Source: Melaminivora suipulveris (GTDB taxonomy: Bacteria > Pseudomonadota > Gammaproteobacteria > Burkholderiales > Burkholderiaceae_C). From it: a stretch of DNA of 64,000 nt. The notes below the pieces were generated by a model. It had not been told where the DNA came from. It did not search any database and worked only from the letters and a program-made list of their open reading frames with translations. Within the stretch, counting starts at the first letter, position 1; each line of letters begins with the position of its first letter. Of the stretch, positions 1-9,261 are shown in pieces. The position numbers and the translations under genes were made by a program. The stretch lies in contig NZ_CP027667.1 in NCBI RefSeq assembly GCF_003008575.1, positions 62,001 through 126,000 on the forward strand, given 5' to 3'.

Positions 1-437
1 GTCACCCCAAGACGCTGGAGTTCAACTGCCGCATGGGCGACCCCGAGACACAGCCCATCCTGATGCGCCTGAAATCCGACCTGGTCGACCTGCTGAATGC
101 TGCCGTGGACGGCAAGCTGGAGCAGGTGGAATTGCAATGGGACCGGCGCACCGCCCTGGGCGTGGTCATGGCCGCGCATGGCTACCCGGATGCGCCGCGC
201 CAGGGCGACGCCATCACCGGCATCCCGCCCGAGGCCGACGACGCCATGGTCTTCCACGCCGGTACGCGGCTGGAGGAGGACGGCACGCTGCGCACCAGCG
301 GCGGGCGCGTGCTGTGCGTCACGAGCTTGGCCGACAACGTGCGCCAGGCGCAGCAGCGCGCCTACGAGGTGGTGCACGCCATCCATTTCGACGGCGCGCA
401 GTGGCGCGGCGACATCGGCCACCGGGCGGTGAAATAG
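1..437 (+). CDS. purD: Phosphoribosylamine-glycine ligase, C-terminal part
   Basis: This is the 3' end of purD; the start lies left of the window. GAR synthetase joins phosphoribosylamine and glycine with ATP in purine synthesis. The visible 145 residues open with HPKTLEFNCRMGDPETQP, the conserved ATP-grasp segment of PurD in which the Glu and Asn bind metal, and go on through the C-terminal domain (GYPDAPRQGD, GGRVLCVTSLADN). The frame ends at TAG 435-437. In related betaproteobacteria purD precedes hemF, as here. Only the partial extent limits the call. Confidence 0.95.
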   Translation, partial: HPKTLEFNCRMGDPETQPILMRLKSDLVDLLNAAVDGKLEQVELQWDRRTALGVVMAAHGYPDAPRQGDAITGIPPEADDAMVFHAGTRLEEDGTLRTSGGRVLCVTSLADNVRQAQQRAYEVVHAIHFDGAQWRGDIGHRAVK

Positions 438-439
438 GG

Positions 440-625
440 ACAACCCCCTGAGCCGCTTCGCGGCTCGGTGCGGCCGCCAGAGGCGGCAGCTCTTCGGGCT
501 GTCCGAGCCTGCGCAGGCAGGCTCGGAGCCGCAGCCCTCAGCCCCTTCTCTGGCGCTTCGCCTGGAAGGGGACGACGCCAGCGGCCTGGCGGAGCCAGAT
601 CCGCGGCGTCCGCTGGTCTGGCGCG
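440..625. repeat. Palindromic intergenic repeat, family B, copy 1
   Basis: The purD-hemF gap holds no convincing gene but contains several hairpin-forming GC blocks (cgcttcgcg, gaggcggcagctcttcgg, cctgcgcaggcagg) and ends with GGGGACGACGCCAGCGGCC followed by a block ending in GGCGTCCGCTGG. The same order of blocks, opening with CCCCCTGAG and ending with GGCGTCCGCT, recurs in inverted orientation at 7818-7903. The repeat nature is seen directly; any function (mRNA 3'-end stabilisation, transcription end) is inference. Confidence 0.7.
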
Positions 626-670
626 GCGCGCTTTCATGCGCAATGCCCTGAATGACTAGCGACTACACCT

Positions 671-1585
671 ATGAGCGAAGAAGTCCGTAGCTACCTCTTA
701 AGCCTGCAAGGCCGCATCACCGATGCTCTCGAAGCCGTGGAAGGCGAGGGCGGCGCGCGCTTTCGCCAGGACGCCTGGCAGCGCCCGCCGGATTCGCCCC
801 TGCAGGGCGACGGCATCACGCGCATTCTGGAGGACGGGCGCGTCTTCGAGCGCGCCGGCTGCGGTTTTTCGCACGTCAGCGGCCCGCAGCTGCCGCCGTC
901 GGCCACGCAGCACCGGCCGGAGCTGGCCGGCGCGCCTTTCGAGGCCATGGGCGTCTCGCTGGTCTTCCACCCGCGCAACCCGTACGTGCCCACGGTGCAC
1001 ATGAACGTGCGCATGATCTCCGCCGCGCAGCCGGGCGGCGAGCCCGTGTGCTGGTTCGGCGGCGGCATGGATCTGACGCCGTACTACGGCTTCGATGAGG
1101 ACGCGCAGCACTTCCACCGAACGTGCCGCGATGCCCTGGCGCCCTTTGGCGACGAGCTGTACCCGCGCTTCAAGACCTGGTGCGATGCGTACTTCCACCT
1201 GAAGCACCGCGATGAGCAGCGCGGCGTGGGCGGCATCTTCTTCGACGATTTCTCCGAACTGGGCTTTGCTCGCAGCTTTGCCATGCTGCAAAGCGTGGGC
1301 GACGCGTTCCTGGGCGCCTACCTGCCCATCGTGCAGCGGCGCGTGGACACGCCCTATGGCGAGCGCGAGCGCGACTTTCAGCTCTACCGGCGCGGGCGCT
1401 ACGTCGAGTTCAACCTGGTGTGGGACCGCGGCACGCACTTTGGCCTGCAGTCGGGCGGGCGCACCGAGTCCATCTTGCTGTCCATGCCGCCGCTGGCATC
1501 CTGGAGCTACCGGCGCGAAGACCCGCCAGGCTCGCCCGAGGCGCGCCTGAAAGAGCACTTCCTGCAGGGCCGCGACTGGCTCTGA
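671..1585 (+). CDS. hemF: Oxygen-dependent coproporphyrinogen-III oxidase
   Basis: HemF uses O2 to decarboxylate coproporphyrinogen III to protoporphyrinogen IX in cytosolic haem synthesis. The 304-residue length is normal, and the family blocks are present: [17 protein letters not shown] (about 99-115), [15 protein letters not shown] (about 127-141), GGIFFDDF (about 188-195) and [20 protein letters not shown] (about 240-259). The conserved His and Asp metal-site residues lie in these blocks. The start at ATG 671 gives MSEEVRSYL and a family-like N terminus. The oxygen-independent counterpart hemN is also in this window, behind an FNR box, so the two enzymes probably divide aerobic and anaerobic work. 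Confidence 0.96.
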   Translation: MSEEVRSYLLSLQGRITDALEAVEGEGGARFRQDAWQRPPDSPLQGDGITRILEDGRVFERAGCGFSHVSGPQLPPSATQHRPELAGAPFEAMGVSLVFHPRNPYVPTVHMNVRMISAAQPGGEPVCWFGGGMDLTPYYGFDEDAQHFHRTCRDALAPFGDELYPRFKTWCDAYFHLKHRDEQRGVGGIFFDDFSELGFARSFAMLQSVGDAFLGAYLPIVQRRVDTPYGERERDFQLYRRGRYVEFNLVWDRGTHFGLQSGGRTESILLSMPPLASWSYRREDPPGSPEARLKEHFLQGRDWL

Positions 1586-1587
1586 CT

Positions 1588-1640
1588 CCCGTTTTCATAG
1601 CTGTCAGCGCAAGCCGGACAAGGCCTACAGCGCCATTTGC
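1588..1640. repeat. Interspersed repeat family A, copy 1
   Basis: The stretch after hemF reads TTTTCATAGCTGTCAGCGC, then an AAGGCCTACAGCGCC-like half. It is a diverged copy of the roughly 60-bp unit seen eight more times in this window (core: TTT-ATAGCT-n4-CGCTTG-n4-ACGCCGRCTGA-GGCC). It occupies the place between hemF and rsfS where related genomes often carry nadD. Confidence 0.6.
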
Positions 1641-1691
1641 GCCTTGGGCTATATTGCGCCCATCTTCATCCCACAAGCACACCCCCGCCCG

Positions 1692-2444
1692 ATGACCACT
1701 TCCACCCGATCGGAAACCGCCGCCAAGCGCGACGTCACCAAACTCCAGCGCGCCATCGTCGATGGCCTGGAGGACGTCAAGGCGCAGGACATCCAGGTCT
1801 TCAACACCGAGCACCTGTCGCCACTGTTCGAGCGCGTGGTGGTGGCCACCGGCACCTCCAACCGCCAGACCAAGGCGCTGGCCGCCAGCGTGCGCGACGC
1901 AGTGCGCGAGGCCGGCTTTTCCAAGCCGCGCACCGAGGGCGAGGACAACGGCGAATGGATCATCGTGGACTGTGGCCAGGCCGTGGTGCACGTCATGCAG
2001 CCTGCCATCCGCCAGTACTACCGCCTGGAGGAGATCTGGGGCGAAAAGCCGGTGCGCCTGAAACTGGGTGCGGCCAAGCCGCGCAAGGTGTCGGCATCCG
2101 AGGATGCTTCCGCGCCCGCTGCCGCCCCGGCGAAGAAGGCCGCCGCGCGCAAGACCGCCGCTGCCAGCGCCGACAAGGCACCGGCTGCGCGCAAGACGAC
2201 AGGCGTCAAGGCGCCGGCCAAGAAGGCCGCGGCTACCAGCACGCCCGCCACCAAGGCGGCGGGCAAGACCGCTGCCAGGAAGACGACCGCTGCCGGTGCA
2301 TCCGCGGCAACGACGAAGTCGCCCGCCCGGAAGGCCGCCCCCAAGACCGTAGTGGTGAACAAGCCCGCCGCCAAGAAGACTCCCGCGAAGAAGGCCGCAG
2401 CCAAGAAAGCGGCGCCGGCCAAGGCCGCCGCGCGCAAGGCCTGA
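1692..2444 (+). CDS. rsfS: Ribosomal silencing factor RsfS with long Lys/Ala-rich tail
   Basis: RsfS (RsfA/Iojap) binds ribosomal protein uL14 and blocks subunit joining during starvation. The first ~115 residues are a complete RsfS domain (KLQRAIVDGLEDVKAQDIQV, VVVATGTSNRQTKALA, GEWIIVDCGQAVVHVMQ, YYRLEEIWGE). The family is normally 105-130 residues; here the protein is 250. Residues ~125-250 are a low-complexity tail of KKAAARKTAA-type repeats, like histone H1 or AlgP C termini, so nucleic-acid binding is likely by composition. ATG 1692 is chosen because it begins just before the conserved domain; an earlier in-frame start at 1644 lies in the repeat region. rlmH follows, the usual neighbour. 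Confidence 0.93.
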   Translation: MTTSTRSETAAKRDVTKLQRAIVDGLEDVKAQDIQVFNTEHLSPLFERVVVATGTSNRQTKALAASVRDAVREAGFSKPRTEGEDNGEWIIVDCGQAVVHVMQPAIRQYYRLEEIWGEKPVRLKLGAAKPRKVSASEDASAPAAAPAKKAAARKTAAASADKAPAARKTTGVKAPAKKAAATSTPATKAAGKTAARKTTAAGASAATTKSPARKAAPKTVVVNKPAAKKTPAKKAAAKKAAPAKAAARKA

Positions 2445-2466
2445 GCGCACTCGCTCCCGCTGATCG

Positions 2467-2946
2467 ATGAAGCTGCTGATCGTCGCCGTCGGCCAGCGGG
2501 TGCCCGACTGGGCGCAGGTGGCTTACGACGATTACGCCAAGCGCTTCCCACCCGAGCTCAAAGTCGAGCTGCGCGCCGTCAAGACCGAGCCGCGCGGCTC
2601 CAAGAGCCTGGAGGCGCTGTACGCCGCCGAGCGCGAGCGCATCGAGGCGGCGATCGCCTCGGGGGCCGGGCGCGGCACGCGCGTGGTGGCACTGGACGAG
2701 CGCGGCACCAGCCTGGGCACCAGGGCGCTGGCGGCGCGGCTCAAGGACTGGCAGTTGCAGGGTAGCGACGTGGCGCTGCTCATAGGCGGGCCCGACGGGC
2801 TGGACCCCGCGCTGCGCCAGGCCGCGCACGAGCGCATCCGCCTGTCCGATTTGACCCTGCCGCACGCCATGGTGCGCGTGCTGCTGATCGAGCAGCTGTA
2901 CCGCGCCTGGTCGGTCAATGCCGGCCATCCTTACCATCGCGAATGA
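2467..2946 (+). CDS. rlmH: 23S rRNA pseudouridine-1915 N3-methyltransferase
   Basis: RlmH (YbeA), a SPOUT methyltransferase, uses SAM to methylate pseudouridine 1915 in helix 69 of 23S rRNA on assembled 70S ribosomes. The 159 residues match the usual 155-160. The N terminus [17 protein letters not shown], the SAM-knot segment [15 protein letters not shown] (about 105-119) and the C-terminal [20 protein letters not shown] with final HPYHRE are diagnostic. It starts 22 bases after rsfS, so the two probably share a transcript. Confidence 0.97.
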   Translation: MKLLIVAVGQRVPDWAQVAYDDYAKRFPPELKVELRAVKTEPRGSKSLEALYAAERERIEAAIASGAGRGTRVVALDERGTSLGTRALAARLKDWQLQGSDVALLIGGPDGLDPALRQAAHERIRLSDLTLPHAMVRVLLIEQLYRAWSVNAGHPYHRE

Positions 2947-2949
2947 GCG

Positions 2950-3010
2950 GTTTTGCTCCTGTATTTATAGCTATAGGCGCTTGATATACGCCGACTGAAG
3001 GCCTTTTTGA
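2950..3010. repeat. Interspersed repeat family A, copy 2
   Basis: One of the best-preserved copies, in the rlmH-maf gap: TTTATAGCTATAGGCGCTTG, then ATATACGCCGACTGAAGGCC and a T-rich end. It fills the whole gap and reaches within 6 bases of the maf start codon, so maf has no separate recognisable ribosome-binding site. Confidence 0.75.
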
Positions 3011-3015
3011 CCCAG

Positions 3016-3651
3016 ATGTCGCAGTTTTTCATCTACCTGGCGTCGCAAAGCCCGCGCCGCAGCCAGCTGCTGACGCAGATCGGCGTGCGCCACGAGGTGT
3101 TGCTGGCCAACGCGGCTGGCGACGCGCCCGAGGACGCTGAAGCCATCGAAGCCGTTCTGCCCGGCGAAGCTCCGAGCGACTACGTGCAGCGCGTGACTCG
3201 GCTGAAGCTCGATGCCGCCGTGCAGCGCCACGCGCGCCGCGGACTGCCGCCTGCGCCCATCCTGTGCGCGGATACCACCGTCGCGCTGGGCAGCGCCATC
3301 CTGGGCAAGCCCGCCGACGCGCAGGACGCCGCGCGCATGCTGGGCCTGCTGGCGGGGCGCGAGCACACGGTGTTGACGGCTGTGGCGCTGCAGTGCGGCG
3401 AGCGGCGCGCCGCTGCGCTGTCGGTGTCGAGCGTGCATTTCGCCGATATGACGCGCGAGCAGATCGTCGCCTACGTCGCCACCGGCGAGCCGCTGGGCAA
3501 GGCGGGGGCTTACGGCATCCAGGGTCACGCTGCGATGCACGTGCGCAGCATTGAAGGCAGCTACTCGGGGATCATGGGCCTGCCGCTGTTCGAAACCGCG
3601 GCGTTGCTGCGGGCGCTGGGCCCGGCTGGCGCGCTGCCTCTGTCTACCTGA
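3016..3651 (+). CDS. maf: Maf-family nucleotide pyrophosphatase
   Basis: Maf proteins hydrolyse non-canonical or surplus nucleoside triphosphates to monophosphates. The N-terminal [13 protein letters not shown] (about 5-17) is the conserved Maf signature, followed by [11 protein letters not shown] with the catalytic-site Asp and the [12 protein letters not shown] and [12 protein letters not shown] blocks (about 170-181). The QSPRR and GIQGHA wording points to the YhdE-like dTTP/UTP branch. ATG 3016 is preferred to TTG 3007 because the latter lies inside the repeat; neither has a clear Shine-Dalgarno site. The 3' end overlaps the convergent gene by 8 bases. Confidence 0.93.
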   Translation: MSQFFIYLASQSPRRSQLLTQIGVRHEVLLANAAGDAPEDAEAIEAVLPGEAPSDYVQRVTRLKLDAAVQRHARRGLPPAPILCADTTVALGSAILGKPADAQDAARMLGLLAGREHTVLTAVALQCGERRAAALSVSSVHFADMTREQIVAYVATGEPLGKAGAYGIQGHAAMHVRSIEGSYSGIMGLPLFETAALLRALGPAGALPLST

Positions 3652-4954
3652 CGGGAGGCTGGGGCGCGCAGGCCGCGCCGCCATGGATGCCGCGCGGCTG
3701 GGTCAGCGGCAGGCGCCAGGATTCCTGGAGCGTGCGCGCGTCGTACGCCACCAGCGCGCTCTCGTCGCCGTTTCGCACGGCCACCAGCGCATGGCGCCCA
3801 TCGCAGGTGAAGGCCATCGCGCTGACGGTGCCCGGCGGGATGCGCAGTTCGGCGGCGGGTTGGAGGGTCCGTTTCTCCACCAACGCCAGAAAGCCGGGCG
3901 CCGCCGCATCGGTCCACAGGTGCGGCGCACGGGCGTGGCTGCGCACCAAGCTGCCGGCTCGCGCGGTCTCGATGCGGCCAACGGTCTTCCAGCGCTTCAC
4001 GTCGATGAGCTCCAGCGCCGCCTCGGCCCGGTTGGGGCATGCCAGCGCCCAGGCATCGCCGCGCTCGAACGGGGCGCCGCCATCGGGCAGCGGCAGGCCG
4101 GGCACGGGCAGGCGGGCGATCTCCACGCGCGCATCCAGGTTCACCACCAGGGCACCGCCGCGCGCCGGGCTGGCGGCGATCACATGGCGCTGGGCCGGGT
4201 CGAGGCAAAAGCGGGCGAGCGGCTCCTTCAGCGGTGTGCGCCGCACCCCCAGAAAGCCCTGGCGCGCGATGGCCTCGCCCATGCGGTAGTCGTGCACCAG
4301 CCCGTCGTAGATGGCGCCCGCCTGCGGGTCGTAGGAGATCTCCCAAAATTCGGGAATGTCCCGCAGCGCGACAAGAAAGCTGCGGCGCGCGGGCGCATCG
4401 CGCACCGCCGCGACGCATGAGCTGTGCCTGCCATCCAGCGTGGCCACGTCGTGGCGGCGGACCAGGCGCAAATCGGCGTTCAGCAAGGTGATGCAGCGCG
4501 GCTCGTCGCTGGCGGCCAGCAGCCAGTGGCCGTCCGCGCTCATGGCGAGCGAGCCCAACTGTTCGCCCACGCCCACGCGCACCGGATCGTGCTCGCTCCA
4601 CAGGTCATGCCGCTCGATCCAGCCCTCGCGCGATGCGAGGTAGAGGTGGCGCCCGTCAGGTGAGACATGGGCGGCGTCCAGCAGTCCCGCACGCGTGGCG
4701 ACGCGCCTCGCCAGTGCCAAACGCGCGCCGTCGATCACCAGGACACGGACCTCGCCTTCCATGATGGCCAGCAGATCGCGCGCCGGCGCATCCCCTGGCG
4801 CCCGGTCGGGCGCCGAACTTCCCGGCCCGGGGGCGTGTGCGAGCGCCAGTGGCGGCGCCTGCGCCGCCAAAAGCGTCGCGCCAGCGGCGAGTCCACCGCG
4901 AAGCACGGCGCGACGCCGAACATAAAAATCAAGGGGCGAAAGCATGGAGTTCAT
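3644..4954 (-). CDS. Tat-exported cytochrome d1-like beta-propeller protein
   Basis: The 436-residue protein starts with a twin-arginine leader ([11 protein letters not shown], then a hydrophobic stretch ending in Ala-rich sequence near residue 40), so it is probably periplasmic. The mature part looks like the eight-bladed haem d1 propeller of NirF/NirN/NirS: blades with [26 protein letters not shown] and [13 protein letters not shown], and the tell-tale [18 protein letters not shown] (about 195-212). NirF acts in haem d1 synthesis and NirS reduces nitrite; no other nir gene is nearby and there is no CXXCH c-type haem motif, so a NirF-like role or unrelated quinoprotein-like function is possible. 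ATG 4945 is an alternative start. Tail-to-tail with maf. Confidence 0.75.
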   Translation of the reverse strand: MNSMLSPLDFYVRRRAVLRGGLAAGATLLAAQAPPLALAHAPGPGSSAPDRAPGDAPARDLLAIMEGEVRVLVIDGARLALARRVATRAGLLDAAHVSPDGRHLYLASREGWIERHDLWSEHDPVRVGVGEQLGSLAMSADGHWLLAASDEPRCITLLNADLRLVRRHDVATLDGRHSSCVAAVRDAPARRSFLVALRDIPEFWEISYDPQAGAIYDGLVHDYRMGEAIARQGFLGVRRTPLKEPLARFCLDPAQRHVIAASPARGGALVVNLDARVEIARLPVPGLPLPDGGAPFERGDAWALACPNRAEAALELIDVKRWKTVGRIETARAGSLVRSHARAPHLWTDAAAPGFLALVEKRTLQPAAELRIPPGTVSAMAFTCDGRHALVAVRNGDESALVAYDARTLQESWRLPLTQPRGIHGGAACAPQPPVR

Positions 4955-5052
4955 GGCGCAGCCGCGCCACGATACCGCGTGCCATCCAGGCGCTGCTTGA
5001 CCTGCCTCAGCGCCCGCGCCCGCAGGCGGCTTTGAGGCATCATGAACGTCTC

Positions 5053-6540
<1,488 letters not shown>

Positions 6541-6573
6541 GCCACCCGGGCGCCGATTTTGCGCGGCGGGGTG

Positions 6574-6632
6574 CTAAAAATGATAGCTGCAGGCGCTTGA
6601 TGGGCGCCGGCTCAAGCCATTTTTGGCTTGAA
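6574..6632. repeat. Interspersed repeat family A, copy 3
   Basis: Between rng and the convergent aminotransferase gene: AAAATGATAGCTGCAGGCGC, TTGATGGGCGCCGGCTCAAG, then CCATTTTTGGC. Immediately after it the plus strand has a second ggcttgaaaacggctgc block that reaches the aminotransferase stop codon, so the unit sits at a shared 3' end. Confidence 0.75.
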
Positions 6633-6640
6633 AACGGCTG

Positions 6641-7792
6641 CTACAGCCGCTGCAAGCGCTCCAGCGCCGTGCGCAGCGTGTCGTCCTGCTTGGCAAAGCA
6701 CAGGCGTATCACCCGCTGCTCGAAGCCATCGCCGTAGAAGGCCGACACCGGAATGCCGGCCACGCCGATCTCGCGGATCAGCCACTCGCAGAAGGCGTGC
6801 TCGGGCAGGTCGCTCACGGCGGAGTAGTCCACGCACTGGAAGTAGCTGCCGCTGCTGGGCAGCAGCTTCAGGCGCGTGCCCGACAGGCCGGCGCGGAACA
6901 GGTCGCGCTTGGCCTGGTAGAAATCGGCAAGGCCCAGGTAGTGCGCGCTGTCCCGCAGGTACTCGGCCAGGCCGTGCTGCATGGGCGTGTTGACGGTGAA
7001 CACGTTGAACTGGTGCACCTTGCGGAACTCCGCCGTCAACGGCGCGGGCGCGGCCACGGTGGCGACCTTCCAGCCGGTGACGTGGAAGGTCTTGCCGAAG
7101 CTGGAGACGACGAAGGCGCGCTCGGCCAGGCCGGGAAAGCGCGCCGCGCTGTGGTGCTCCTGGCCATCGAAGACCATGTGCTCGTAGACCTCGTCGCTGA
7201 TCAGCAGCACGTTGGTCGGCGCCAGCAGTTCCTCCAGCTGGCGCATCTCGGCCGCGCTCCAGACGCTGGCGCTGGGGTTGTGCGGCGTGTTCAGGATCAA
7301 CAAGCGCGTGCGCGGCGTCAGCGCGGCGGCGATGCGCGCGAAATCCGGGCGGAAGCTGCCGGGCGTAAGCGGCACGCGCACCACCACGCCGCCGGCCAGC
7401 TCGATGTTGGGCACATAGCTGTCATAGCATGGCTCCAGCACGATGACCTCGTCGCCCGGCTGCACGCAGGCCAGGATGGCCGTCAGGATGGCCTGCGTGG
7501 CGCCGGCGGTGACGGTGATCTCGCTGTCCGCGTCGTAGGCGCGGCCGTGCAGGGCTTCGGTCTTGGCCGCCACCGCGGCGCGCAGCTGCGGCACGCCGGG
7601 CATGGGCGGGTACTGGTTGTGGCCGGCCTGCATGGCACGCGTGACCGCGTCGACCAGGGCCGGATCGCAGGCGAAATCGGGGAAGCCCTGGCCCAGGTTC
7701 ACGGCGCCGTGCTCGGCGGCCAGTTGGGACATGACGGCAAAGATGGTCGTGCCCACGGTGGGCAGGCGGCTGGGGAAGGAGGGAGTGGTCAT
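6641..7792 (-). CDS. PLP-dependent methionine-type aminotransferase
   Basis: Fold-type I class I/II aminotransferase of 383 residues. The PLP lysine is in VVSSFGKTFHVTGWK (about 225-240), the Asn/Pro pair in ILNTPHNPSASVW (about 165-178), and the Asp/Tyr in ISDEVYEHMVFDG. The start (VGTTIFAVMSQLAAEHGAVNLGQGFPDF) and the phrase NLGQGFPDF match the YbdL/methionine aminotransferase group rather than aspartate aminotransferase. It probably moves amino groups from methionine or aromatic amino acids to 2-oxo acids in the cytosol. It is a single transcription unit with repeat DNA on both sides. Confidence 0.85.
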   Translation of the reverse strand: MTTPSFPSRLPTVGTTIFAVMSQLAAEHGAVNLGQGFPDFACDPALVDAVTRAMQAGHNQYPPMPGVPQLRAAVAAKTEALHGRAYDADSEITVTAGATQAILTAILACVQPGDEVIVLEPCYDSYVPNIELAGGVVVRVPLTPGSFRPDFARIAAALTPRTRLLILNTPHNPSASVWSAAEMRQLEELLAPTNVLLISDEVYEHMVFDGQEHHSAARFPGLAERAFVVSSFGKTFHVTGWKVATVAAPAPLTAEFRKVHQFNVFTVNTPMQHGLAEYLRDSAHYLGLADFYQAKRDLFRAGLSGTRLKLLPSSGSYFQCVDYSAVSDLPEHAFCEWLIREIGVAGIPVSAFYGDGFEQRVIRLCFAKQDDTLRTALERLQRL

Positions 7793-7817
7793 GGGGTGTC
7801 GGCGATAGCCGCAGCGC

Positions 7818-7903
7818 GCAAGCGGACGCCGTGGATCGGGCTTCGCCCGGCCACTGGCGTCGTCCCCCTGGGGGAAGACGCGCAGCGTCTCAGGGGGGAT
7901 TCA
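7818..7903. repeat. Palindromic intergenic repeat, family B, copy 2
   Basis: Inverted relative to the copy at 440-625. On the minus strand it reads CCCCCTGAGACGCTGCGCG, then CTTCCCCCAGGGGGACGACG, then CCAGTGGCCGGGCGAAGCCC and a GGCGTCCGCT-type end. The CGCTGCGCG and CCCCCAGGGGG parts are self-complementary. It ends exactly at the cysB stop codon, so it could form the 3' end of the cysB mRNA. Confidence 0.75.
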
Positions 7904-8842
7904 CAGCTCGTAGTCGTTGACGTGCCCGGTCATGGCGCGGCCTATCAGGTCGCGGCTCAGGCGGTCGCTCAGCAGCTCGGCGAAGCGGTAGACGAAATTG
8001 CGCAGGTAGGCGCCACGCTTGAAGGCCACGCGCGCCACGCTCTGGCCGAACAGGTGGCCCATGGGGCGCACCACCAGGTCGGTCTGCGGGTCATCGCGCA
8101 TGGCCATCTCGGCGACGATGCCGATGCCCAGCCCCAGGCGCACATAGGTCTTGATGACGTCCGAGTCGATGGCCTCCAGCACCACACGCGGCTGCAGCTT
8201 GCGCGTGGCAAAGGCCTGGTCGATCTTGCCGCGCCCGGTGAACGAGGGGTGGTAGGTGATCAGCGCCTCGTGCGCCAGATCATCCAGGCCGATGCGCTCC
8301 TTTTGCGCCAGCGGATGGCCGGCCGGGATGACCAGCACGTGCTGCCATTCGTAGCAGGGCAGGGTGACCAGATCCGGGTAGGCAGCCAGCGATTCGGTCG
8401 CCATGCCGATCTCGGCCACCTCGTCGAGCACCATGCGCGCCACCTCGTGCGGCGTGGCCTGGTGCAGGCTGATGTGGACCTTGGGGTACTGCTCGCGCAG
8501 CCGCGCCACGGGCATGGGCAGCACGTAGCGCGCCTGCGTGTGCGTGGTGGCGATCGACAGCGTGCCGCTGTCTTGCTGGCTGTACTGCTCGCCGATGCGC
8601 TTGAGGTTGCCCACCTCGCGCATGATCAGTTCGATGCTCTTGAGCACGTGCTGGCCCGGCTCGGTCACGCGCTTGAGGCGCTTGCCGTGGCGCGCGAAGA
8701 TGTCCACGCCCAGCTCGTCCTCCAGTTCGATGATGGCCTTGGACACGCCGGGCTGCGAGGTGTGCAGCGCCTTGGCGGCTTCGGTCAGGTTCAGGTTGCG
8801 GCGCGCGGCTTCCTGGACAAAGCGAAACTGGTGCAGGTTCAT
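7901..8842 (-). CDS. cysB: LysR-type regulator CysB/Cbl
   Basis: CysB activates sulfate assimilation and cysteine synthesis genes in response to N-acetylserine and sulfide. The 313 residues have the N-terminal winged HTH (MNLHQFRFVQEAARRNLNLT, SQPGVSKAIIELEDELGV, about 1-60) and a periplasmic-binding-like effector domain with the CysB-type TTHTQARYVLP (about 100-110) and LPCYEWQHVLVIPAGHPL. ATG 8842 gives the canonical CysB N terminus; the upstream in-frame ATGs to 8881 add only unrelated residues. The neighbour upstream is a sirohydrochlorin chelatase, and sirohaem is needed by the sulfite reductase that CysB controls. Confidence 0.92.
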   Translation of the reverse strand: MNLHQFRFVQEAARRNLNLTEAAKALHTSQPGVSKAIIELEDELGVDIFARHGKRLKRVTEPGQHVLKSIELIMREVGNLKRIGEQYSQQDSGTLSIATTHTQARYVLPMPVARLREQYPKVHISLHQATPHEVARMVLDEVAEIGMATESLAAYPDLVTLPCYEWQHVLVIPAGHPLAQKERIGLDDLAHEALITYHPSFTGRGKIDQAFATRKLQPRVVLEAIDSDVIKTYVRLGLGIGIVAEMAMRDDPQTDLVVRPMGHLFGQSVARVAFKRGAYLRNFVYRFAELLSDRLSRDLIGRAMTGHVNDYEL

Positions 8843-8877
8843 AACCGAATGTCTATAAAGATTCGGATCATTATGCA

Positions 8878-9258
8878 TCAAAGATTGCCCAGCGCCGCCT
8901 CGCCGGCCAGCTGCGCGAGCAGCGCGACCAGCCGGGCATCCTCGCCCACCGGCGCGCTCAAGGCCAGCTGCAGCTGCGGATGCTCAAGCGCCAGAGCCTG
9001 CACCTGTTGCGGCAGGTCTTCGCGCACGTGCCTGCCGACGCCCAGGAACAGGGGAACGATGGCGATCCGCGCGGCATCCTCGGCTGCCAGCTCACGCACG
9101 GCCTGCGCGAGAGTCGGCGCGCACAGCTCCAGGTAGGCGCAGCGCACCGGCACATCCGGCTGCGTCTGCCGCAACTGTGCTTGCACGGCTTCGACGGACC
9201 GGCGCCACAGGGCGTCGCGCGAGCCGTGTGCCAGCAGGATGACGGCGCTGCCCGCCAT
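8878..9258 (-). CDS. cbiX: Short CbiX sirohydrochlorin chelatase
   Basis: At 126 residues this is the short, homodimeric CbiX(S) form, half the length of the fused class II chelatases. It begins AVILLAHGSRDALW, in which the His is the catalytic metal-delivery residue, and has YLELCAPTLAQAV and the second active-site block IAIVPLFLGVGRHVREDLP (about 66-84). It inserts Fe2+ (sirohaem) or Co2+ (anaerobic corrin route) into sirohydrochlorin. Because no corrin-ring genes are seen here and cysB is adjacent, sirohaem for sulfite reduction is the likelier role. Confidence 0.88.
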   Translation of the reverse strand: MAGSAVILLAHGSRDALWRRSVEAVQAQLRQTQPDVPVRCAYLELCAPTLAQAVRELAAEDAARIAIVPLFLGVGRHVREDLPQQVQALALEHPQLQLALSAPVGEDARLVALLAQLAGEAALGNL

Positions 9259-9261
9259 GGC

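Noticed and set aside
2100..2444. The rsfS tail as a frameshift or assembly artefact
   Set aside because: The lysine/alanine codons stay in one frame, codon choice matches the host and the frame ends properly before rlmH. A fused tail explains it better.
1410..2450. A 346-codon minus-strand frame opposite rsfS
   Set aside because: It mirrors the Lys/Ala-rich rsfS tail as Gly/Leu-rich repeats; no independent gene signal or ribosome-binding site.
6797..9136. A 779-codon plus-strand frame across the aminotransferase and cysB genes
   Set aside because: It is antisense to two recognisable genes and to the repeat between them, and its composition (His/Gln/Gly/Arg) is typical of GC-rich shadow frames.
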